Shown piece after piece: positions 31,317 through 39,565 of a stretch of 64,000 nucleotides of DNA (the first letter of the stretch is position 1; each line of letters begins with the position of its first letter). Source of the stretch: Pseudomonas gingeri (GTDB taxonomy: Bacteria; Pseudomonadota; Gammaproteobacteria; Pseudomonadales; Pseudomonadaceae); NCBI RefSeq assembly GCF_013386115.1, contig NZ_JACAOR010000005.1:124001-188000 (forward strand), given 5' to 3'. The position numbers and the translations under genes were made by a program. The notes beneath the pieces are model-generated. The model was given only the letters and a program-made list of their open reading frames with translations. It had not been told where the DNA came from and ran no database searches.

Positions 31317-31332
31317 TAGCCATTATTGGCTA
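31317..31332. promoter_or_regulatory. 16-bp palindrome, possible operator before the hybrid kinase
   Basis: TAGCCATTATTGGCTA has six-base perfect arms around TTAT. It abuts a -10-like TATGCT (31331-31336), about 100 bases before the kinase start, so a regulator binding here could control that promoter. The -35 is not clear. Confidence 0.35.
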
Positions 31333-31433
31333 TGCTAGAGTGGATCCAAACGAATAACAGGTCATGCGGTTTCACGTCGTCTCAAAGGGAAGGGGGGCTC
31401 CTGACGCGACCAGACTGGCCATGCTGGGGCTGT

Positions 31434-33815
31434 ATGCGCTATTTGCTGATGATGTTGTTGAGCTGTCTGCCGCTGATGGCGAGCGCAGTCGAGTTTGATG
31501 AATCCACTCAGAGCCTGCCCCTGGGCCGGATCATGCAGGTGTTCGAGGACGTGAGCGGCCAGGCCGATATCGCGGATATCAGCGCGCCTGCCAAGGCCGG
31601 CCAGTTCCGTCGCCATGACAAGGATGCGCTCAACGCGGGCTATTCGCGATCGGCGTTCTGGCTCAAGGTCGACCTGACCTACCAACCGAAAAATCCCGAC
31701 GCACGGCGCACCTGGCTGCTGGAAATGGCCTATCCGCCGATGGACCACATCGACCTTTATCTGCCGGACGCCGGCGGCGAGTACCGCCTGGCCCAGCGTA
31801 CGGGCGATGAGTTGCCTTTCGCCAGCCGACCGATCAGGCAGAACAATTACCTGTTCGAACTCGACTTTGCCCCCGGCGAAAGCAAGACCGTCTACCTGCG
31901 GCTGCAAACCGAGGGCTCGGTCCAGGCGCCGCTGAGCCTGTGGTCGAGCCAGGCCTACCTGGAAGAGCAGCCGGTGCGCCTGTATGTGCTCGGGCTGATC
32001 TATGGCGTGCTGCTGGGGATGCTGGTCTACAACCTGTTCATCTACCTCAGCGTACGCGACACCAGCTACCTGTACTACATCTTCTATATCGCCTCGTTCG
32101 GCTTCTACCAGTTGTCGGTCAACGGTGCGGCGGTACAGTATTTCTGGCCGAACAATCCCTGGTGGGCCAACGCCGCGACCCCCTTCCTGATCGGTTCGGC
32201 GGGGTTCTTCGGTTGCCAGTTCGCCCGCAGCTTCCTGCACACGGCGGCCCACAGCCGCTGGCTGGACCGCCTGCTGTTGCTGCTGATGGCCTTCGGTGCG
32301 GTGGTCATGGCCCTGTCGCTGATGACCAGCTATGCCCTGGCCTTGCGCCTGGCGACCGCCCTGGCCCTGGCCTTCACCGTGACCATCTTCTACGCCGGGA
32401 TCAGTGCCTGGTATTGCGGCCAGCGGGTGGCGCGCTACTTCATCATCGCCTGGTCGGCGTTCCTCCTGGGCGGGCTGGTCAACACCCTGATGGTGCTCGG
32501 CTACCTGCCGAACATGTTCCTGACCATGTACGCCAGCCAGATCGGTTCGGCCCTGGAGGTCGGCCTGCTGTCCCTGGCCCTGGCCGACCGGATCAATGCC
32601 ATGCGCGAGCAGCAGGCCCAGACGTTGCTGGAGTCCGGGCAGAAGCTGGAAGTGCTGAACCAGGAATTGGCCAACAGCAACCGCCTGAAGGACGAGTTCC
32701 TGGCCACCGTCACCCACGAGCTACGCACGCCGATGAACGGTGTGATCGGCTCGCTGGAACTGATGCAGACCGTGGCGCTGGACCCCGAGCTGGAGCAGTA
32801 CCAGCAGACCGCCGCCGGTTCGGCGCGGGACATGATGCGCATGGTCAACGGCATCCTTACCCTGACCGAGTTGCAGGCCGGGCGTCTCAAGGTCTACCCG
32901 CAGACTTTCAGCCTGCGCGGGCTGCTGGAGGGATTGCAGGAGCAGTTCGCCGGCAATGTACTGAACAAGGGGCTGCACTTTGCCGTCGAGGTGGCCGACG
33001 AGTTGCCCGACAGCCTCCACGGCGACGCGACGAAGATCGCCCAATGCCTGGAATGCCTGGTGGACAACGCCATCAAGTTCACCCGTGAAGGCGGGCTGGT
33101 GCTGCGGGTGATCGGTCATTCGCCGCAGCCTGGGCAATTGACCCTGTCCTTCGCCGTGATCGACAGCGGCATCGGCTTTACCGACCTGGACGAGGCCACG
33201 CTGTACCAGCGTTTCTTCCAGCTCGACGGCTCGATGACCCGCGAATACGGCGGTCTGGGCATCGGCCTGGCGATCTGCCGGCAGTTGATCGAATTGCTCG
33301 GCGGGCGCCTGACCCATCAATCGGAACCGGGAATGGGCAGCCGTTTCCAGATCGAGGTCGATGTCGAGGTGCTGAGCCCACGCGTCAACCGGTCCGCCAC
33401 CTCGACGCCACGCAGTCCGCATGACTGCACCGTGTTGCTGGTGGACGGCAACGATATCAGCCAGCTGGTCGTGCGCGGGATGCTGCTCAAGCTCGGCTAT
33501 CGCGTGCTGACGGCCAGCAATCCGCGGGCGGCGATCGACAGGCTGCGGGCCGAGACGGTGGATGCCTTGCTGCTCGATTGTTCCGCCGACCAGGCGGGCG
33601 AGACGATTCTGTGCGGTCAGTTGCGCAGCCTGCCCGGCTGCGCGGAGTTGCCGATCCTGGCCCTGACCAGTCTGCTCAATGGCGTGGAGCGCGAGCGCTG
33701 CCTGGCCGCCGGGATTACCGACTACCTGCACAAACCGGTACGTTTCGAAGAGTTGCAAAGCCTGCTGGCGCGTCGTCTGCTGAATCAGACAGAGGGTGAA
33801 AGCGCCGATATTTAG
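31434..33815 (+). CDS. 7TMR-DISM hybrid sensor histidine kinase
   Basis: Membrane sensor that relays phosphate from a His to an internal receiver Asp. From ATG 31434 it is 793 residues; the frame is open further up to 31326. Order: signal peptide (MRYLLMMLLSCLPLMASA), extracellular 7TMR-DISM sensing domain, seven membrane helices (about residues 180-390), coiled coil (EQQAQTLLESGQKLEVLNQEL), HisKA with His about 428 in TVTHELRTPMNG, HATPase (DNAIKFTREGG, DSGIGF, GGLGIGLAIC), then a receiver domain with Asp about 715 (LLLDCS) and Lys about 767 (LHKP). No HPt domain or partner regulator is adjacent, so the output partner is unknown. Confidence 0.92.
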   Translation: MRYLLMMLLSCLPLMASAVEFDESTQSLPLGRIMQVFEDVSGQADIADISAPAKAGQFRRHDKDALNAGYSRSAFWLKVDLTYQPKNPDARRTWLLEMAYPPMDHIDLYLPDAGGEYRLAQRTGDELPFASRPIRQNNYLFELDFAPGESKTVYLRLQTEGSVQAPLSLWSSQAYLEEQPVRLYVLGLIYGVLLGMLVYNLFIYLSVRDTSYLYYIFYIASFGFYQLSVNGAAVQYFWPNNPWWANAATPFLIGSAGFFGCQFARSFLHTAAHSRWLDRLLLLLMAFGAVVMALSLMTSYALALRLATALALAFTVTIFYAGISAWYCGQRVARYFIIAWSAFLLGGLVNTLMVLGYLPNMFLTMYASQIGSALEVGLLSLALADRINAMREQQAQTLLESGQKLEVLNQELANSNRLKDEFLATVTHELRTPMNGVIGSLELMQTVALDPELEQYQQTAAGSARDMMRMVNGILTLTELQAGRLKVYPQTFSLRGLLEGLQEQFAGNVLNKGLHFAVEVADELPDSLHGDATKIAQCLECLVDNAIKFTREGGLVLRVIGHSPQPGQLTLSFAVIDSGIGFTDLDEATLYQRFFQLDGSMTREYGGLGIGLAICRQLIELLGGRLTHQSEPGMGSRFQIEVDVEVLSPRVNRSATSTPRSPHDCTVLLVDGNDISQLVVRGMLLKLGYRVLTASNPRAAIDRLRAETVDALLLDCSADQAGETILCGQLRSLPGCAELPILALTSLLNGVERERCLAAGITDYLHKPVRFEELQSLLARRLLNQTEGESADI

Positions 33816-33893
33816 GCGCATATGTCACTTTTTTCCCGGAGGTGTGCGTGATTCACTGGGGTTCCTGGCAACTTCCCATAGGAGCCCGACAGC

Positions 33894-35543
33894 ATGAACC
33901 TCCATCAGTACGCCGAAACCCACGAAGTCACCAACCAGCCGCCGTCGCTGGATGGCACCAATCTCTACCGCATCGACCTGCCGCTGCAGGAGTGGTCGCA
34001 ACGGTTCGGCGCCGGCTGGGCGCAGGCGCGCATCGACCGCTACGGTGCGCTGGCCGGCGGGCCGCTGATGGAGGCGGGGTTCCTGGCCAACCAGAACAAA
34101 CCGGTGTTCGTCAGCCATGACCGCTATGGCCATCGCCAGGACCTGGTGGAATTTCACCCGGCCTACCATGAGCTGATGCGTACCGCGATCGAGCATGGCT
34201 TGCCGTCATTGCCCTGGACCGATCCCCGGGACGGCGCCCATGTCGCCCGTGCCGCCATGACCTACCTGCACAGCCAGGCCGAAGCCGGTACCGGTTGTCC
34301 GCTGACCATGACCTTCGCCTGCGTGCCGGCGCTGAAACTGCAGGCGGATCTCGCCGGACAGTGGCTGCCGAGTATCCTCAGCACCGAGTACGATCCGCGC
34401 AATATAGGCATCGCCCACAAGCGCGGTGCCACCATTGGCATGGCGATGACCGAGAAACAGGGCGGCACCGACGTCCGCGCCAACACCACCAGGGCCTATC
34501 CGGTGGGGGCTGGTGGTCCCGGCCAGGCCTATGAACTGGTGGGCCACAAATGGTTCTGCTCGGCGCCGATGTGTGATGCCTTCCTGACCCTGGCCCAGAC
34601 CGACAAGGGCCTGACCTGCTTCCTGCTGCCCCGGCACCGTCCCGATGACAGTCGCAACCAGTTCTATATCCAGCGCCTGAAAAACAAACTGGGCAACTGC
34701 TCCAATGCTTCGAGCGAAGTGGAGTTTCGCGGCGCCCTGGCCTGGATGATCGGCGAAGAGGGACGCGGCGTGCCGACCATCATCGAGATGGTGGCGATGA
34801 CCCGCTTCGATTGCATGGTGGGTTCCAGCGCCTTGATGCGCCAGGCGCTGACCCAGGCCAGCCATCATTGCGCCCACCGCCTGGTGGGCGGGCGGGTGCT
34901 CGGCGAACAACCGTTGATGCAGAACGTGCTGGCGGATCTGGCGCTGGAGAGCGAGGCGGCCCTGGCCTTGAGCCTGCGCATGGGCCGGGCGCTGGATCGG
35001 CTGGGGGACGAGCATGAAGCCAAGTTCGCCCGGCTGGTCACGGCCGTGGGCAAATACTGGATCTGCAAGCGTGCGCCGGCGATGATCAACGAGGCGGCCG
35101 AATGCATGGGCGGTGCCGGTTATGTGGAAGACAGCATCCTGCCGCGGCTGTACCGCGAAGCACCGGTCAACTCGACCTGGGAAGGTTCGGGCAATGTGCA
35201 GTGCCTGGATGTGCTGCGGTCGCTGTCGAAAGAACCGGGCGTGCTGGAAGTGCTGTTCAGCGAGTTGGGCGACGGCCACGGCGACAAGCACCTGGCCCGG
35301 CATATCGAGCATCTGAAGCTGGCGTTTACCGACACCCATGACATCCAGTACCGCGCCCGCCAGTTGACCGAGGACATTGCCCTGGCCCTGCAGGCCAAGC
35401 TGCTGCTGGAAGCGGGCAACTCGGCGGTCAGCGACGGCTTTATCGCCAGTCGTCTGGGCACCGGCGGGCGGGTCTACGGCACTTTGCCACGTGGGGTGAA
35501 TGTCGAGGCCATCGTCGCTCGTTCGACGCCGCAGGGGTTCTGA
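33894..35543 (+). CDS. AidB-like acyl-CoA dehydrogenase family protein
   Basis: 549-residue flavoprotein of the acyl-CoA dehydrogenase superfamily, closest in pattern to AidB of the adaptive response to alkylation: the N-terminal VTNQPPSLDGTNLYRIDLPLQ is the AidB-type opening, and GMAMTEKQGGTDVRANTT and NEAAECMGGAGYVEDS follow. AidB binds FAD and DNA and is thought to protect DNA from alkylation; its physiological substrate is unsettled. AGGAG precedes ATG 33894. It is the last core gene before the AT-rich cluster. Reading it as an ordinary isovaleryl-CoA dehydrogenase is less likely given the N-terminal extension. Confidence 0.9.
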   Translation: MNLHQYAETHEVTNQPPSLDGTNLYRIDLPLQEWSQRFGAGWAQARIDRYGALAGGPLMEAGFLANQNKPVFVSHDRYGHRQDLVEFHPAYHELMRTAIEHGLPSLPWTDPRDGAHVARAAMTYLHSQAEAGTGCPLTMTFACVPALKLQADLAGQWLPSILSTEYDPRNIGIAHKRGATIGMAMTEKQGGTDVRANTTRAYPVGAGGPGQAYELVGHKWFCSAPMCDAFLTLAQTDKGLTCFLLPRHRPDDSRNQFYIQRLKNKLGNCSNASSEVEFRGALAWMIGEEGRGVPTIIEMVAMTRFDCMVGSSALMRQALTQASHHCAHRLVGGRVLGEQPLMQNVLADLALESEAALALSLRMGRALDRLGDEHEAKFARLVTAVGKYWICKRAPAMINEAAECMGGAGYVEDSILPRLYREAPVNSTWEGSGNVQCLDVLRSLSKEPGVLEVLFSELGDGHGDKHLARHIEHLKLAFTDTHDIQYRARQLTEDIALALQAKLLLEAGNSAVSDGFIASRLGTGGRVYGTLPRGVNVEAIVARSTPQGF

Positions 35544-35570
35544 TGTGGTCGGTTTGGGTAAGGTCTTGCT

Positions 35571-35663
35571 TGCAATAGCTGTGGGGCGACCGAGCATTCA
35601 CAGCTATAGCGAGTAAGCTATTGCATATTTAATTTGTTGAGTTGAAAAAGCAGGTTCGAGTCC
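35571..35663. repeat. Nested inverted repeats and tRNA T-arm-like sequence at the cluster edge
   Basis: TGCAATAGCT (35571-35580) and AGCTATTGCA (35616-35625) are a perfect 10-bp inverted repeat. Inside, ATAGCTGTG (35575-35583) pairs with CACAGCTAT (35599-35607), a mutually exclusive fold. At 35653-35663 GGTTCGAGTCC matches the consensus T-loop of a tRNA, with a poor stem and no tRNA body. This marks the right-hand edge of the AT-rich operon and may be a decayed attachment site or a terminator region between convergent genes. Confidence 0.4.
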
Positions 35664-35696
35664 GGTTGTGACAGTAGACTCAATAGAGTGCTGTAG

Positions 35697-36389
35697 TCAG
35701 CTTTTGATTGCATTGAGTATATCGCGCACCGCGCCAACAGCCTTGTCGAGCACGGCTTCCTCGCTAAGGTCGGTAGTGTCAATTTTTACACAGTTGATCA
35801 AGTGGCATCGTTCATAGCTAGACCGAACGCGATTCTGATAGGCAATGAAACTGTTAAGCCGGTTTTCGTCTCCCCCATCGTAAGCTCCACTTTCGCCAGG
35901 ACGAAAAGAAATCTTCCGTTTCGCAGCAATAACGGGATCAACATCCAGGAATATCACGGCGTCAGGCTTTCTAATCGTTGCGAATACCGCTGCAGCTTCG
36001 TCAGCTATATTTGTGTCCTTAAGTAGGAAGCGAGCAAGATATTTATAGTACCACCCGTCGATAATGCAACTTTTTCCTGCTTTCAGTAGTGGCCTGATAG
36101 CGGCATGATCCGTGGCTTGAAACCAGGCGGCTATCAGATTCAACCAGTGCCTGTCGCCTAATTGCTCCAAGGGAGCGTTATCTGGGTAATCCCAAAGTAT
36201 TTCACGCATTCGGGCCATATGGAATTCGGTGTATCCAGAGGCTACCGGAGGGCTGTTTTTATCAATAAACCTTAGACTGGGGTTACTTTCACAAATTCTG
36301 TCATAGGTCGCCCGTGCTATCGTAGATTTTCCGGCCCCATCAGTACCTTCAAATGCGATTAACACTGAACGTTCAGTTGAGAAGCTCAT
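35697..36389 (-). CDS. Thymidylate-kinase-fold nucleotide kinase (cluster gene 5)
   Basis: 230-residue P-loop kinase of the dTMP-kinase-like family. The P-loop FEGTDGAGKST (residues 13-23) and the strand PDAVIFLDVDPVIAAKRK (141-157) fit the fold. The place where dTMP kinases have a DR[YHF] motif reads IIDGWYYKYLARF (108-120), with the Arg missing, so the phosphate acceptor is probably not ordinary dTMP; a housekeeping tmk would also be expected elsewhere. Its ATG overlaps the stop of the radical SAM gene (ATGA), with AGGAGG six bases upstream, so it is translationally coupled. The acceptor is unknown; a modified nucleotide is my inference from the neighbours. Confidence 0.85.
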   Translation of the reverse strand: MSFSTERSVLIAFEGTDGAGKSTIARATYDRICESNPSLRFIDKNSPPVASGYTEFHMARMREILWDYPDNAPLEQLGDRHWLNLIAAWFQATDHAAIRPLLKAGKSCIIDGWYYKYLARFLLKDTNIADEAAAVFATIRKPDAVIFLDVDPVIAAKRKISFRPGESGAYDGGDENRLNSFIAYQNRVRSSYERCHLINCVKIDTTDLSEEAVLDKAVGAVRDILNAIKS

Positions 36390-37522
36390 GAAAAACCTCC
36401 TAAATAGGCTTCAGTATCTAAAGAATTTCTTCCGCTTCCCTCGATTAGTGGCCGGAAGCCCTCTCTTTGATATATTTCCGACATTTTCTTTCCAAGCGAT
36501 CTTAGAAAGTCTAAAGAGGGTCTTGGTTTTTTTGAGTACTGCGATCCTGCATCAGGGTGAAATACCGCGACAGCCGGAACTACTCCCATGCTCCCAAAAT
36601 ACTCGATACCCTCGATAATCGATTCTAAGGGTTCCATCCCAGCAACAAAGCCAACATACACATTGCCGCGTCCTAGGGTTTCGACTGCTGCCTCGAAGGC
36701 GGCGAAAAAACGTTCGCGTGTATAATCTTTGGATTTTCCTGGGCATACCTCGGAGAACAGCTTGGAGTTGAACACCTCTAAGCTCATGGACATGTTGTCG
36801 CCGAGACTTTTGAAACGATCAAAAAGGCGGAAATCTTTAGGGGGCATAGAGATTAAGTGGTATTCAAGATCGGTATTTTGGTTTGTGTTTTTTACCCGTT
36901 CCATTAAATCCATGTGTCTTGAGTATCCACGGTCATAATTTGGCGTGGTACCGCCATTAAACAACACCCTTTTGTATCGCCCGCTCTCTTCTCTGATCGC
37001 TAGGCTCACCGCCTCACCTGCCTGATCAGGTTTTATTCGCATTTTATGATCAGATAGATTCGTTCTGGCGGATCCTAGAGAGCAAAATTTGCACTCGCGA
37101 CCATTGTTGAAATAATAGCAGTGCCCTGGGGAAAAAATTCCGAGTGTTGAATTTCCGTAGACGGTCACATATTGCTCAAAAAGCTCCCCGCTACTCAAAT
37201 ATTGTCCGTAGGCTATAGGTCGCCTGGGAAACGTTATTTTTACGAAATTGTTTTGGTTCTTGAGTACCGGTGTTCCGTTCTCTAAGTCTATGAAGATTGT
37301 TGAGGTCGGATTGTAGTTTGCAGCTGCAATAATCTGCCCATCTAAAATTATTTCTTGAGGGGTTCGAGCGCTTGACTTCAGAATGACGCTATCACCTGTT
37401 CCGTAGGCCCATCTTTTTTCAATGGATTCAGTCTGCTCTTTGTAATACTTTAAAAAGTCGTCGGTGAAGTTTATTCCGTTACAGAGAACCTCAAGCTTTA
37501 GGTTTACAGTGTCAGTTAACAT
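36386..37522 (-). CDS. Radical-SAM-like protein with atypical CX8CX2C motif (cluster gene 4)
   Basis: 378 residues from ATG 37522, which has GAGGA eight bases upstream; the frame is open to a TTG at 37540. The cluster-binding site reads GHCYYFNNGRECKFCSLG: Cys 135, 144 and 147, i.e. CX8CX2C instead of CX3CX2C. A likely SAM-contacting strand follows, RVLFNGGTTPNYDRGY (GG-type motif at about 190), then further barrel-like segments (LEYHLISMPP, DNMSMSLEVFN, NVYVGFVAGMEPLE, GVVPAVAVFHP). The first about 120 residues are a separate domain of no recognised family. I conclude a radical SAM enzyme with moderate-to-high confidence; substrate unknown. It lies 24 bases after the phosphatase gene and overlaps the kinase gene. 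Confidence 0.8.
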   Translation of the reverse strand: MLTDTVNLKLEVLCNGINFTDDFLKYYKEQTESIEKRWAYGTGDSVILKSSARTPQEIILDGQIIAAANYNPTSTIFIDLENGTPVLKNQNNFVKITFPRRPIAYGQYLSSGELFEQYVTVYGNSTLGIFSPGHCYYFNNGRECKFCSLGSARTNLSDHKMRIKPDQAGEAVSLAIREESGRYKRVLFNGGTTPNYDRGYSRHMDLMERVKNTNQNTDLEYHLISMPPKDFRLFDRFKSLGDNMSMSLEVFNSKLFSEVCPGKSKDYTRERFFAAFEAAVETLGRGNVYVGFVAGMEPLESIIEGIEYFGSMGVVPAVAVFHPDAGSQYSKKPRPSLDFLRSLGKKMSEIYQREGFRPLIEGSGRNSLDTEAYLGGFS

Positions 37523-37546
37523 GGAAGTTTTCCTCGTCAAGTAGTC

Positions 37547-38380
37547 CTATGTGATAATGTGTATAAGCTTATGGGATGACAAAGCGATCAGTGTTCCATA
37601 GTCTGAAATAGCAGCACTTGACGGAGGAAGGGCGAATCTCGGGGCTCCAGACGCATAAAATAACGAACCGCCAGCCTCTCTCAAAATCAACTCTGCTGCT
37701 GCAATATCACAACTGCGCTCATGCCCTGGCGTGTCTATATCAATAAAAGCATCAAGAGCTCCTGCCGCAATAAGGCAGATTTCCAGTGATGAGCATGAAC
37801 AAACTCTAATCTTGTTGGATGCCCACATAAGATTTTCTATTTTTCTCTTTTTTTTACCTGTTCGAGGACGATGAAAGGCGATGCGCATATCCTCTATGCG
37901 ACTAACTTTCCGAGTGTGCAGTCTTTTTAAAATAATAGGCGACTGAATGTAAGCGCCTTCGCCTGAGGCGGCGGAATATACTAAATCTCTTGAAATGTCA
38001 TACACCCAGCCAAATGCATAGGCATCGTTATGGTAGAGTGCAACGCTGGATGTAAATGCTGGAAAGCCCAAGATTGCATTATGTGTGCCGTCTAGAGGAT
38101 CAATGAGTAGGTGAAAATCTCCAGTTTTGCCGAAATTTAGTGCTGACTCGTTGTCTTCAGAAAAGGCTGTGATGTTCAAGCCTGTACCGGCGATGCAGTC
38201 AAAGATGATACGTTGGCACTCCAAATCATAAGGGGTCATTGAATGACCCAGGTCCTGATTTTCTTTCGTATCTGGCAAGCAGGATAAGACTCCCGCCCAA
38301 TAACGACGAAGTTCTTTTCTGGCCTCATACAGGCCTTTTTCTAATTCGGCGATTTTTTCACATTTGAATAAAGGTCTCAT
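37547..38380 (-). CDS. Inositol-monophosphatase-family phosphatase (cluster gene 3)
   Basis: 277-residue metal-dependent sugar-phosphate phosphatase. Conserved ligands are in place: TPYDLECQ (Asp 52), FSEDNE (Glu 75), IDPLDGTHN (Asp 94, Asp 97) and CDIAAAELILREAGG (Asp 225). The start is ATG 38380, overlapping the preceding stop (ATGA), in preference to the open frame up to 38413. Family members hydrolyse inositol phosphate, fructose bisphosphate, PAP, or pathway intermediates such as histidinol phosphate and nucleoside phosphates; motif inspection cannot choose among these. Its position suggests it dephosphorylates a pathway intermediate. Confidence 0.9.
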   Translation of the reverse strand: MRPLFKCEKIAELEKGLYEARKELRRYWAGVLSCLPDTKENQDLGHSMTPYDLECQRIIFDCIAGTGLNITAFSEDNESALNFGKTGDFHLLIDPLDGTHNAILGFPAFTSSVALYHNDAYAFGWVYDISRDLVYSAASGEGAYIQSPIILKRLHTRKVSRIEDMRIAFHRPRTGKKKRKIENLMWASNKIRVCSCSSLEICLIAAGALDAFIDIDTPGHERSCDIAAAELILREAGGSLFYASGAPRFALPPSSAAISDYGTLIALSSHKLIHIIT

Positions 38381-39438
38381 ATGGTTTGATCCACTATAAG
38401 CTGCATGTGCCAAAGATCTCTATCTAGCCGTGAGGTGTATGCTCGGACATCGAATAGCTTGCCGGCGTAAACTGCATAATCGGCACCCATAAACGCACTA
38501 AATGATTTTGGAAATAGCGCTACTATTTTTATTTCTACTGAATATCCGTATTTTTTTCTAATGGTGTTGGCTGCTTGCCTAAGACTACCGCCGGTATAGG
38601 CCTTGTCTATAATTAGCCATGGGTCGCGGGATGAAGTTGGTGTGGGGAATATATCTTGAAACTCGATATTTTTATTGAGCAGGCTTGAGTCGTTTTGTCG
38701 ATGTATTTCTAAGAAAAATACGTTCTGGTCCCCCGTTGCAGCCATGTATCCTAGCGCCAGAGGCAGGCCTGCTGATAACAGGAAAAGTTTGTTTTTTGAT
38801 AGGTTTTCAATTTGATGCCAGATTTCGTGGTCTTCGTATATATACCTTGTGTTGAATATGCTGTTGCTTTCCAGTTGTTCATGAGATACGTATTGGCTGT
38901 AAAAAATACAGAGCCTGTTGTGAAAGTCTAAGGTGTTTGAATCGGCATTTGTGAGCAACCTGTTTTTGGCTACGCCTCTACTGGGCTTTTTTGTAGTGAT
39001 AGGGAAGAAGCTGCTTTGAACGTGGCTAAAGGCTTCACTGATTAGTGAGTTTTTTATAATTGTAAGAGCCGACTTGGAAGGGCCGGAAATGGCTATTTCA
39101 GGTGACAAACCATTCCCTTCGACTCTGCCTATTCCTCCTCGTCCTTCTATTTTTCGAGTGCTTAAATTCAGGTGCTCCCAGATTTTTACAATATCATCGC
39201 GATGCATGCCATTATAAATTGGGTCGAGGTTGCTTAGATCGCAAATCATCTCTTCGGGGTGGCGAAGTTCGAAAGAAGCTCGTTGGAGGTGGCATCCGTC
39301 TCGTATGGCATCGCGGTAAGCATAATAGTCACTCGTTTGGATTCCACTCAATGTTCTCCAGCCATGATGCTCGCTAATTATGGTTATCAGATTCGTGCGC
39401 TGATCAGGCAGGCAAGGTGAAAAGCTAGCATGACCCAT
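38377..39438 (-). CDS. Protein with C-terminal phosphoribosyltransferase-type motif (cluster gene 2)
   Basis: 353 residues from ATG 39438, which has a clean AAGGAG six bases upstream; the frame continues to an ATG at 39525 with a poor site. Residues 274-286, WLIIDKAYTGGSL, match the PRPP-binding loop of type I phosphoribosyltransferases (hydrophobic-hydrophobic-D-x-x-x-T-G-G-S/T). LLSAGLPLALGYMAATG (221-235) would be an earlier strand-loop of the same fold. The first about 200 residues, including GRGGIGRVEGNGLSPEIAISGP (99-120), match nothing I know. The role may be attaching or exchanging a ribosyl phosphate. First of the four coupled genes; 127 bases separate it from the nucleotidyltransferase gene. 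Confidence 0.7.
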   Translation of the reverse strand: MGHASFSPCLPDQRTNLITIISEHHGWRTLSGIQTSDYYAYRDAIRDGCHLQRASFELRHPEEMICDLSNLDPIYNGMHRDDIVKIWEHLNLSTRKIEGRGGIGRVEGNGLSPEIAISGPSKSALTIIKNSLISEAFSHVQSSFFPITTKKPSRGVAKNRLLTNADSNTLDFHNRLCIFYSQYVSHEQLESNSIFNTRYIYEDHEIWHQIENLSKNKLFLLSAGLPLALGYMAATGDQNVFFLEIHRQNDSSLLNKNIEFQDIFPTPTSSRDPWLIIDKAYTGGSLRQAANTIRKKYGYSVEIKIVALFPKSFSAFMGADYAVYAGKLFDVRAYTSRLDRDLWHMQLIVDQTI

Positions 39439-39565
39439 CTTTTGCTCCTTGATAGGATTTGCAATATAAAAATCATCAAAATTAATAATTAAGAGATAGG
39501 TGGATAATAGAGGTGGCGTTTGCATGCTCGCTCAGTTGGAAATGAATTAGCTACCGGAACGGTTT

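Noticed and set aside
30278-31433. Thiamine (TPP) riboswitch before thiD or thiE
   Set aside because: No THI-box conserved segments seen upstream of either gene.
35640-35680. A tRNA gene
   Set aside because: Only a T-loop-like GGTTCGAGTCC is present; no acceptor, D or anticodon arms can be folded around it.
37538-37540. TTG start for the radical SAM gene
   Set aside because: ATG 37522 has a well-placed GAGGA and the six extra residues are not informative.
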